Part shown: positions 27,526-34,334 of the stretch, in pieces | Position numbering within the stretch: the stretch's first letter is position 1 | Layout: every line of letters begins with the position of its first letter | DNA from: Phycisphaeraceae bacterium | Lineage (GTDB): Bacteria; Planctomycetota; Phycisphaerae; Phycisphaerales; UBA1924 | Length of the DNA stretch: 34,334 nt | Direction: 5' to 3' | NCBI GenBank assembly: GCA_019636535.1 | Contig: JAHBXK010000034.1 | Coordinates: 1-34,334, forward strand | Position numbers and translations under genes: made by a program | The notes under the pieces: model-generated | Database searches by the model: none | What the model saw: the letters and a program-made list of their open reading frames with translations, nothing else | What the model was told of the DNA's origin: nothing

Positions 27526-30036
27526 GTGACCGCGCCTCTTACCACCACCTCGCCTCGCGCGATCCTCGGCCCCGATGGGCCGATCGCTCGGCACTTGGGT
27601 GATCGGTTCGAGTCGAGGCCGGAGCAGATTGCGATGGCGGAGGCGGTGGCGCGGGCGATGGCCGCGCGAGGGGTGGGTGGAGCGAGTGGGGCGGGCGGGC
27701 CTGATGCGGGGGTTGGATCGCGGTTGGCGGTGGAGGCGGGGACGGGTGTGGGCAAGTCGTTTGCGTATCTGATCCCGGCGGTGCTGCGGTGCATTCTGCA
27801 CGGCGAGAAGGTGGTGATCGCGACGGCGACGATCTCGCTGCAGGAGCAGTTGATCACCAAGGACATCCCGCTGATTCAGGAGACGCTGGCGTCGTGGAAC
27901 CTGCCGGCGGAGCACCTGCGGGCGGACCTGGTGCCGGTGCTGGCGAAGGGGCGCGGGAACTACGTGTCGATACGTCGGTTGCAGATGGCGTCGTCGCGGC
28001 AGGAGGCGCTGTTGCCCGATGCGCAGAGCCGGGCGAGTCTGCACGTGATCGAGGACTGGGCGTACGAGACGGCGGACGGTTCGCTGTCGACGCTGCCCGC
28101 GTTGGAACGGCCGGAGGTGTGGGACCATGTCCGGTCCGACACGGACAACTGCATGGGACGGAAGTGTCCGAACTACAAGGACTGTTTCTACCAGACCGCT
28201 CGCCGGAGGATGGAGCAGGCGAACCTGATCGTGTGCAATCACGCGCTGTTCTTTGCGGATTTGGCGCTGCGGACTCAATCGGCGACGAGGTTTGACTCGC
28301 CCGCCGCGGCGATCCTGCCGGGGTATCACCACGTGATCTTCGATGAGGCGCACAACCTGGAGGACGCGGCGGCGGGGCACTTCGGGCTGAGTTTGTCGGA
28401 GCCGCGGGTGCGGCGGCTGTTGCGGACGCTGTATTCGTCGAGGCGTCGGCGCGGGTATTTGTCGGAGCGGTCGCTGTCGATGGCGGACGGAGAGGCGGTT
28501 GACCGGGCGATCGGGCTGGTGATTCGCGCGGAGGACGCGACGACGCGGTACTTCGACCAGTTGCTGCGGTTTCACCGGTCGAGGCGCGGAGCGGCGGGTC
28601 GGCTGAGGCGGGCGGATGTTGATGAGTTTGAGAATCCGCTGTCGCCGGCGCTGCGGGACTTGGCGCTGCGGTTGCGGACGCTGCGCGAGGGCGTGAAGAA
28701 CGAGCAGGACCGGTTCGAGTTGTCGAGCTTTGCGAAGCGTGCCGCGGAGTTGGGGCTGATCGCCGATGCGTTGATCACGCAGTCGCTGGGAGAGCGGGCC
28801 GAGCGGGAGGGCGCGGAGGAAGAGGAGGATGGCGCGGGGTTTGATCGCGCGGACTTTGAGGATGGACCGCGCGCGGCGGAGCGAGCGACGAAGAGGCACA
28901 GTTCCGCCGCCGCGCCGCCCGCGTATGTGTACTGGGTGGATGTTGAGGGCGACGGCCCGCGTGCGGGCGGCGGAGAGTGGGACGGCGCTGGCCAGAGTGA
29001 GCGATCGCAGCGGTTCGGGCCTCGAGTGACGATCGCCTGCGCTCCGGTGGACGTGGCGCCGCTCTTGCGAAGGCACTTGTTCGATCCCGCGAGCGAGGTG
29101 GTCGAGGCGCCGCTGGACGAGGGCGGAGAGATGGCGGAGTTCGGGGGATTGGGCGGCGCGGGAGTCGGGCGCGTGGCGGGGACGTTCCGACCGTCGATCA
29201 CACTGACTTCGGCGACGCTGGCGACGCGTTGCGCTCGGGCGGGAGAGATGCGCGAGCATGCCGAGTCGGCGTTTGCGCATCTCATCAACAACCTGGGGCT
29301 GCCGCAGCCGCCGGACACGGCGTTGCTGCAGTTGGGCTCACCGTTTGACTATGCGTCGCAGGCGGAGCTGGTGGTTGATCTCACCGTTCCGAACCCGCGC
29401 GGGGCGGGGGGTGATGGTGGCGGGGGGGGGGGGCGCGGGGGGTTGAACGCAGACGGGTATCACTCGGCGCTTTCCGGGCGGATTCTGCACCACGTGCGAT
29501 CGACGGACGGGCACGCGTTCGTGCTGTTCACTTCGTTCGGCACGCTGAACGCTTGCGCGAGGTTGTTGAGGCCGAAGCTGGAAGAGCTCGGCATGCCGCT
29601 GTTTGCGCAGGGGGTTGACGGCCCGCGGGCGATGATCTTGAAGCGGTTCGTTGAGTCGCCGCGGTCTGTGCTGTTCGGTGCGGCGTCGTTCTGGCAGGGC
29701 GTGGACGTGCGCGGCGATCGGTTGCGGAACGTGATCATCACGCGGCTGCCGTTCGAGCCGCCGGACCGGCCGATCACGCAGGCGCGGATCGAGCGTCTGG
29801 AGGCACAGGGAGTGAACCCGTTTATGTATGATTCGCTGCCGCGGGCGATCATCCGGTTCAAGCAGGGGTTCGGGAGGTTGATCCGCTCGGCGAGCGATAC
29901 GGGGCGCGTGGTGGTGTTGGACCCGCGTATCGCGACGACGGGGTACGGGCGGCGGTTCATCGAGGCGCTGCCGGCGGGGGTGCCGGTGCGGACGGTTGAG
30001 CAGGAGTGGCACGACGCGGAACCGGATGAGTGCTGA
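27526..30036 (+). CDS. dinG: DinG/XPD-type ATP-dependent DNA helicase
   Basis: The protein has 836 residues from GTG 27526, chosen because it begins just ahead of the conserved region; the ATGs at 27518, 27521 and 27524 are out of frame. This superfamily 2 helicase unwinds DNA 5' to 3' and resolves R-loops and other structures. Motifs: EAGTGVGKSFAYL (Walker A at 71-78), IATATISLQEQL (Ia), FDEAHNLED (DEAH at 273-276), SATLATR (III), and the C-terminal block FWQGVDVRGDRLRNVIITRLPFEP plus FKQGFGRLIRSASDTG (VI). Cysteines 209, 214 and 220 match the last three iron-sulphur ligands of E. coli DinG, but the first position, in KGRGNYVS, is Ser148 instead of Cys. A charged linker (about 410-500) and a 12-G run coding glycines at 29422-29433 are unusual. 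Confidence 0.9.
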   Translation: MTAPLTTTSPRAILGPDGPIARHLGDRFESRPEQIAMAEAVARAMAARGVGGASGAGGPDAGVGSRLAVEAGTGVGKSFAYLIPAVLRCILHGEKVVIATATISLQEQLITKDIPLIQETLASWNLPAEHLRADLVPVLAKGRGNYVSIRRLQMASSRQEALLPDAQSRASLHVIEDWAYETADGSLSTLPALERPEVWDHVRSDTDNCMGRKCPNYKDCFYQTARRRMEQANLIVCNHALFFADLALRTQSATRFDSPAAAILPGYHHVIFDEAHNLEDAAAGHFGLSLSEPRVRRLLRTLYSSRRRRGYLSERSLSMADGEAVDRAIGLVIRAEDATTRYFDQLLRFHRSRRGAAGRLRRADVDEFENPLSPALRDLALRLRTLREGVKNEQDRFELSSFAKRAAELGLIADALITQSLGERAEREGAEEEEDGAGFDRADFEDGPRAAERATKRHSSAAAPPAYVYWVDVEGDGPRAGGGEWDGAGQSERSQRFGPRVTIACAPVDVAPLLRRHLFDPASEVVEAPLDEGGEMAEFGGLGGAGVGRVAGTFRPSITLTSATLATRCARAGEMREHAESAFAHLINNLGLPQPPDTALLQLGSPFDYASQAELVVDLTVPNPRGAGGDGGGGGGRGGLNADGYHSALSGRILHHVRSTDGHAFVLFTSFGTLNACARLLRPKLEELGMPLFAQGVDGPRAMILKRFVESPRSVLFGAASFWQGVDVRGDRLRNVIITRLPFEPPDRPITQARIERLEAQGVNPFMYDSLPRAIIRFKQGFGRLIRSASDTGRVVVLDPRIATTGYGRRFIEALPAGVPVRTVEQEWHDAEPDEC

Positions 30037-30073
30037 GCCAGCTTCGATCCGGCGGGGTGCTTCCTCGCGCGGT

Positions 30074-30325
30074 TCAGGATGCGGTGCCGTTTCGATCCTT
30101 GTTCTTTCGCCCAGCGCGGAGGATCTTCTCGGCGTCGTCGGCGGTCATGCTTCCCTCGGCAACGTAGGCGGCGACTTCGCGGCGGGACTGCTCTTCCTCA
30201 CGTTTGCGGAGGATGCGGGAGACCATGCTGCCGATGATGGCGATCGCGGCGATGATCAGGCCGCCGCCGATGGCGAGGAGTTGGACGACGGAGTCTTCGT
30301 CGGCCATCGTGATCAGGTGATCCAT
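30074..30325 (-). CDS. Small single-pass membrane protein with an RRE-AAY-AEGSMT tail (paralogue 1)
   Basis: An ATG at 30325 with AAGGAG eight bases ahead gives 83 residues, in preference to the longer frame start. It has one membrane segment at about 13-35 (LLAIGGGLIIAAIAIIGSMV), a basic RILRKREEEQ stretch and a short helical motif SRREVAAYVAEGSMTADDAE. The same motif ends the gene just upstream on this strand, 34 bases away, so the two are tandem duplicates and probably an operon. The cytoplasmic tail resembles SHOCT-like short oligomerisation motifs in size and position, but I do not assign it to that family. Confidence 0.7.
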   Translation of the reverse strand: MDHLITMADEDSVVQLLAIGGGLIIAAIAIIGSMVSRILRKREEEQSRREVAAYVAEGSMTADDAEKILRAGRKNKDRNGTAS

Positions 30326-30359
30326 TGAGTGGTCTCCTTGCGTGAATCTCGACCGGTGG

Positions 30360-30614
30360 TCAGGCGGTGGGTTTATCGCCGCCAGCACGCATGAGTCGTT
30401 CGCCCTGTTCGGCGGTCATGCTGCCTTCGGCGATGTAGGCGGCGATCTCTCGGCGGGAGCGCTCGCGCGAGTTTGATGTGGCCACTGCGACGATGCCCTT
30501 GGTGACGATCCAGATGATCACGACGCCGCCGAAGATCAGTGGCCAGAGGGTCGAGGTGTTCAGGAGGCGGTCGGGCCACTCCGCCTGTTGTGCGAGCAAG
30601 GAAAGCGTGTCCAT
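30360..30614 (-). CDS. Small single-pass membrane protein with an RRE-AAY-AEGSMT tail (paralogue 2)
   Basis: The 84-residue protein starts at ATG 30614, with GGAG ahead of it at a normal distance. One membrane span lies at about 25-45 (PLIFGGVVIIWIVTKGIVAV), then RERSRREIAAYIAEGSMTAEQ, the same tail motif as its neighbour, ending GERLMRAGGDKPTA. The N-terminal 20 residues are probably periplasmic. It is first in the two-gene minus-strand unit. The function is unknown. Confidence 0.7.
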   Translation of the reverse strand: MDTLSLLAQQAEWPDRLLNTSTLWPLIFGGVVIIWIVTKGIVAVATSNSRERSRREIAAYIAEGSMTAEQGERLMRAGGDKPTA

Positions 30615-31195
30615 GGGCGGTCTCCTGCCGGCGGATGAGGTGCGCGGGAGGGGGAAGGGAAAGTGGGGGGGCGGAGCGTTTGGAGGCTCACTGGATCATC
30701 TTTGGCGGATGGGGCTGGGTGGTTTCGGTTGGGGGGGGGTGGGAGGTCGGCAGGCCAGGAGGGGGTGCTGGGTGCCCCTTCCCGAATGCGAACGGATTGA
30801 GGGGGCGAGTGGGCCTCAATCACAGGCTCAGGGCGCGGGTGCGGGCCGAGTGTGGGCACGGGGGGGCGGGGCGAGCCGTCGGCTTCGTCGGACCGGCGTG
30901 GATCACAAGACCATGTCAGGCATGGGCTTGGATGCGGATTCGAGAATGCGCACCCGTTGCAAACCAAGGGGTGACCATCGCAACGCGAAGACCGACGGCG
31001 GATGTGTGTAACAGAAGGCGGAGTGATTGATGAGGTCGAACTCCCCAAGCCGGGGTTTGGCCAAGCCGATGAGGATCTGCTTGAGATTGGTCTTGAACGG
31101 CGTTTGTGACATGCTAGATTGACGTGATCCGGCGCAGCGTGCGACGGAGATCGATAGACGGTGTGGGTTTCTTGTCTCTTTAAGAGGATGGGACC
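30615..31195. other. Long G-rich intergenic region before the large exoprotein gene
   Basis: These 581 bases hold no convincing gene; the open frames across them are composition artefacts. The left half has many G-runs on the plus strand, including nine G's at 30731-30739 followed by TGGGAGG and later GGGGG runs, so it could form G-quadruplexes. It would be transcribed on neither strand or as the 5' leader of the minus-strand pair. The right half contains the promoter candidate of the exoprotein gene and, just ahead of the ATG at 31196, an AAGAGGA ribosome site. Confidence 0.5.
31093..31120 (+). promoter_or_regulatory. Candidate promoter of the large exoprotein gene
   Basis: TTGAAC at 31093-31098 and TAGATT at 31115-31120 are separated by 16 bases. 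The transcript would start near 31127, leaving a leader of about 70 bases before the ATG at 31196. Confidence 0.5.
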
Positions 31196-34100
31196 ATGAA
31201 GACGAAGATGTGGAAGGCTGGCGCGATTGCAGCGCTCGCCGGGATGTGTATGGTCGGGGCTGCGCAAGCGCAGTCGTTGACGTGCGCGGGCGCGGGGATG
31301 CACCCGATCAGCGTGGGTGTGCCGGTGACCGGCACGTTCTCGCTCTCGCAACCGGTCGAGACGACGCCCGATCCGATCGGGTGCATTCAGAGCAGCGCGG
31401 GCCGATCGCAGTGGTGGTCGTTCACGCCGGCGGTGTCGGGTCGGTACACGATCTCGATGTGCGACTCGCTGCACTCGGACACGCACCTGGGCATCAGCGA
31501 GTTGAGCGAGCCGTGCACGGGCACCGCGCAGTACATCGGCTGCAACGACGACGCGTGCGGGCTGGGCTCGCAGGTGGTGGTGAACCTCGTGGGCGGCACG
31601 GCGTACCGGATCCGCTCGGCGGCGTGGGGGTCGAGCATCACCAACGGCGGCATCTACTCGGTGCTGATCACGCTCGAGGACGTTGCGGCGCCGGTGAACA
31701 ACGACTGCGCGATGGCGACGGTGGCGACGCTCGGCTCGAACTCGGGGAACCTGAACGGCGCCACCGGCGACTTCGACGCGAACGCCTGCGGAGGCACGGC
31801 CGACATTCCGGACGTGTACTACACGTTCACGGCGGGCGCAGCGGGGACGTACCGCTTCAGCGTCTGCACGGGTGACTTCGACGCGGTGATGTCGCTGCAC
31901 AGCGCGTGCCCGTCGAACCCGACGACGTTCCAACTGGCGTGCGGCACGTCGGGCGGTCCGCTGGCGACCGCGCTGTGCCCCAACCGCGGCGTCACGCTGA
32001 CGCGTGCGATGGCGGCCGCGGAGCAGATCTGGATCCGCGTGGCGGGTGCGTCGGATCAGGCCGCCGTGACCGGGGCCAACTCTTCGCAGCCGCAGCCGTA
32101 CGTCGGCTTCGGCGCCTTCACGCTGGAGGTCTTCGGGCCCGGCGGCGCGGCCCCGGCGAACGACACGTGCGCTACCGCGCAGACGATCACGGCGATGCCG
32201 GCCTTCGGCTCGATCGCGAACGAGTTCGGGACGGACAGCGGCCCGATCGCCGGGTGTGATCTCTTCGGCGACGTGTGGTTCACGTGGACCGCAACGGCGA
32301 GCGGCGCACTGACGCTGAACGAGGCCGGCACGCAGAACGCGGGGTGGGCGGTGTACAGCGGCGCGACGTGCGGATCTCTGACGAGCGTGCTGTGCAGCCT
32401 GACCGACTCGGGCGTGACCGCGCTGGTGACGATGGGGACGCAGTACTTCATCCGGCTGGGTGCGGACACCCTGGCGACGGCCAGAACGGTGCCGCTGAAC
32501 TACAACATTTTCTTCACGGCTGCGCCGGCGAACGACGCGTGCGCCAACGCTCAGACGATCTCGTCCTTCCCGTTCTCGACCTCGGTGGCGAACGTGGCGG
32601 CTGCGAACGACGGCCCGCTCGGCGGGTGCGAGTTGTTCGGCGACATCTGGTACACGTTCACAGCGCCGGGGAGCGGCCTGGCGGTGCTGAACGAGACGGG
32701 CACGCAGAACGCCGGGTGGGCGGCGTACGACGCCGACCCGTGCGGCGGGATGGCGGCGAGCGTGCTGTGCACGCTGACGGACTCGGGCGTGACGTTCCCG
32801 GTGACGATGGGAACAACGTACTGGGTGCGGCTCGGCTCGGACACGAACGCGACGGCGCGCACGACGCCGCTGGCCTTCAACATCGACATTGCGGTGTCGC
32901 CGGCAAACGACGAGTGCGCGAACGCGGAGACGATCGCGTCGATGCCGTTCAGCGCCACGGTGGCGAACCTGGCGGCGACGAGCACGGGCGACACGGTGGG
33001 CGGCTGCAACGGGTTCTTCGCGGTGTGGTACACGTGGACCGCGACAGCCAACGGTGCGCTGACGCTGAACGAGACGGGCGCGCAGGACTCTGCGTGGGCG
33101 GTGTACGACGGCGACCCGTGCTCGGACACGGTTGCGTCGATCGTGTGCACGCTGACGGACTCGGGCGTGAGCGTGTTCCCGGTGTTCAGCGGGACGACGT
33201 ACTGGATCCGCCTTGGCGCGAACTCGGGCACGGTATCGCGGACGACGCCGCTGGCCTTCAACATCCAGTTCAGCCCGGCACCCTCGAACGACGACTGCGA
33301 TGACGCCGACACGCTGGACCTGTCGATGGGCGGCAGCGTGACGGTGGATGCACGCGGGGCCCTGAACGATGATGACATCGACTGCAACGGCGCCACCGCC
33401 GAAGCGGTTGCGGGTGTCTGGTACACCTTCACGACGACCGACGGCGGCGTGCTGAACGTCAACGAGACGTCGACGGCGACGGTCGCGACGCAGTTGTACA
33501 CGGGCGGGTGCGGATCGTTGACGACCGTTCCGGCCTCGTGCTCGACGACGCAGAACCGCAACTTCACGCTCAACGCGAACACCACCTACCACATGATCAT
33601 GGCGATGAGCGCCGGCACCCGGCCGACGGTCGCCTATGCGTTCACGTACTCGTTCACGCCGGCGACCGGCGCCTGCTGCGTTGGCGCTTCGTGCTCGTTG
33701 GTGACGGCGAGTGCTTGCACGATGATGGGCGGTACGTACCAGGGCGACAACGCGCCGTGCACGGGCGCTCCGAACTACGTGTCGAGCGATCCGTCCGGGA
33801 CGATCCCCGACCTGTCGTTCATCGCACACACGATCACGACTGCTGATACGGACGTGATCACCACGCTCGAGGTGGTCGTTGACGCGCAGCACACGTGGGC
33901 CGGGGACGTGATCCTTCGGCTGGTTGCGCCGAACTTGACCGAGGCGAAGTTGCTGACCCGCCCGGGCCGGGCCGGGAACTGCGAGGTGACCGGCTCACCG
34001 TTCGGGACGGCCAACGATCTGGACGGCGTCTACATCTTCTCTGACGACGGCGTTGAGGGCGCGAACGCGGCGTCGGTCGCGAACGCGGTGCTGCCGAGCG

Positions 34101-34334
34101 GCACGTACCGTGCGACCGAGTGCGAGAACGTGTTCGTCGATCTGAACACGGTGTTCGGCGGCATGCCGGTGACCGGCACGTGGACGCTGCGAGCCGAGGA
34201 CTGGGGCAGCGGCCTGACGGGCCTGCTGCGTGGGTTCTCGCTGGTGGTCAACGGCGGGCTGGCGCCGCCGTGCAGCGCTCCTCCGTGCCCGGGCGACTAC
34301 AACGGCGACAACGTTGTTGACCTGGCCGACCTCT
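31196..34334 (+). CDS. Large secreted multidomain protein: PPC-like repeats, P-domain, dockerin-like end (3' end off window)
   Basis: The frame is open from the ATG at 31196 to the right edge (1046 residues seen). A signal peptide ends at AQA|QS (about 25). Residues about 27-165 and 166-320 are two divergent beta-sandwich units. Units starting at 321 (ANDTCATAQT), 445 (ANDACANAQT), 570 (ANDECANAET) and 697 (SNDDCDDADT) are Cys-containing pre-peptidase C-terminal-like domains with the 'WYTFTA...G.L.LNETGTQ' core. A Cys-rich GACCVGASC...GGTY motif begins at 825. A proprotein-convertase P-domain follows at about 861-1022 (WAGDVILRLVAPN... VTGTWTLRAEDWGSGLTGLLRGFSL). The visible end, CPGDYNGDNVVDLADL, is a dockerin-like Ca-binding loop. 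No catalytic domain is visible, so this is a non-enzymatic surface or scaffold protein, or the non-catalytic part of one. Expected location: cell surface. Confidence 0.85.
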   Translation, partial: MKTKMWKAGAIAALAGMCMVGAAQAQSLTCAGAGMHPISVGVPVTGTFSLSQPVETTPDPIGCIQSSAGRSQWWSFTPAVSGRYTISMCDSLHSDTHLGISELSEPCTGTAQYIGCNDDACGLGSQVVVNLVGGTAYRIRSAAWGSSITNGGIYSVLITLEDVAAPVNNDCAMATVATLGSNSGNLNGATGDFDANACGGTADIPDVYYTFTAGAAGTYRFSVCTGDFDAVMSLHSACPSNPTTFQLACGTSGGPLATALCPNRGVTLTRAMAAAEQIWIRVAGASDQAAVTGANSSQPQPYVGFGAFTLEVFGPGGAAPANDTCATAQTITAMPAFGSIANEFGTDSGPIAGCDLFGDVWFTWTATASGALTLNEAGTQNAGWAVYSGATCGSLTSVLCSLTDSGVTALVTMGTQYFIRLGADTLATARTVPLNYNIFFTAAPANDACANAQTISSFPFSTSVANVAAANDGPLGGCELFGDIWYTFTAPGSGLAVLNETGTQNAGWAAYDADPCGGMAASVLCTLTDSGVTFPVTMGTTYWVRLGSDTNATARTTPLAFNIDIAVSPANDECANAETIASMPFSATVANLAATSTGDTVGGCNGFFAVWYTWTATANGALTLNETGAQDSAWAVYDGDPCSDTVASIVCTLTDSGVSVFPVFSGTTYWIRLGANSGTVSRTTPLAFNIQFSPAPSNDDCDDADTLDLSMGGSVTVDARGALNDDDIDCNGATAEAVAGVWYTFTTTDGGVLNVNETSTATVATQLYTGGCGSLTTVPASCSTTQNRNFTLNANTTYHMIMAMSAGTRPTVAYAFTYSFTPATGACCVGASCSLVTASACTMMGGTYQGDNAPCTGAPNYVSSDPSGTIPDLSFIAHTITTADTDVITTLEVVVDAQHTWAGDVILRLVAPNLTEAKLLTRPGRAGNCEVTGSPFGTANDLDGVYIFSDDGVEGANAASVANAVLPSGTYRATECENVFVDLNTVFGGMPVTGTWTLRAEDWGSGLTGLLRGFSLVVNGGLAPPCSAPPCPGDYNGDNVVDLADL
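32156..33283 (+). repeat. Three near-identical tandem PPC-like repeats in the large exoprotein
   Basis: Units at 32156-32527, 32528-32902 and 32903-33283 (about 372, 375 and 381 bases) share stretches such as NETGTQNAGWA, the LTDSGV tract and a closing TPLxFNI element. They resemble each other far more than the units on either side, both in protein and in DNA, which points to recent duplication and a repeat number that may vary between strains. Confidence 0.8.

Noticed and set aside
30720..30790. G-rich stretch considered as a regulatory RNA or gene
   Set aside because: No stable stem, no ribosome site and no promoter; only a low-complexity G-rich character can be claimed.
30560..33892. A minus-strand open frame of 1110 codons opposite the large exoprotein
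   Set aside because: Same pattern: Arg/His-rich product of no recognisable type, opposite a plus-strand gene with signal peptide, repeats and P-domain.

Overview
The window is very GC-rich DNA (roughly two thirds G+C by eye, with a strong third-position bias) from what looks like a planctomycete, most likely of the Phycisphaerae lineage. The reasons are: secreted proteins ending in a PAPGGAALLALAGLAATRRRR-type sorting tail; a large exoprotein built of Cys-containing 'NDxC' pre-peptidase-like repeats, a P-domain and a GDYNGD dockerin-like end; zinc-ribbon membrane proteins; and Gram-negative outer-membrane machinery. This is inference from family style, not from a marker gene.

Layout. (1) 2-4090: the end of a type VI secretion-like cluster, with the C-terminal part of a TssM/IcmF-like protein followed by a TagF-like protein fused through a membrane segment to a formylglycine-generating-enzyme (FGE/SUMF) fold. 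(2) 4333-14976: a complete two-partner secretion pair, an FhaC/ShlB-type outer-membrane transporter (tpsB) and a 2723-residue filamentous-haemagglutinin-type exoprotein (tpsA) carrying seven copies of an internal repeat and an unusual non-repetitive C-terminal domain, closed by a strong terminator. (3) 15040-20062: a manganese/zinc uptake module, with an MntR repressor divergent from a four-gene TroABCD/MntABCD-type ABC operon. The last permease carries a whole degenerate DtxR-like repressor as its cytoplasmic tail, with the metal ligands kept. (4) 20203-23199, minus strand: tRNA-Ser(CGA), a DUF429 protein, and dnaK with a perfect-stem terminator.

(5) 23504-26285: rsmG followed by two paralogous zinc-ribbon membrane proteins and a PrsW-type intramembrane protease. 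(6) 26735-30036: a small secreted protein with a C-terminal sorting signal, then a DinG/XPD-type helicase that lacks the first iron-sulphur cysteine and contains a 12-G tract. (7) 30074-30614, minus strand: two tandem paralogous single-pass membrane proteins. (8) 31196 to the right edge: a large secreted multi-domain protein, cut by the window.

How the parts fit. Much of the window concerns the cell envelope and export (T6SS remnant, TPS pair, sorting-signal protein, PPC/P-domain exoprotein, PrsW). Between these blocks sits a self-contained metal homeostasis module in which metal could be sensed twice, once by MntR on DNA and once by the DtxR-like tail of the permease. That permease fusion and the TagF-FGE fusion are the most unusual proteins here. 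Functions given below come from motif reading without database searches.
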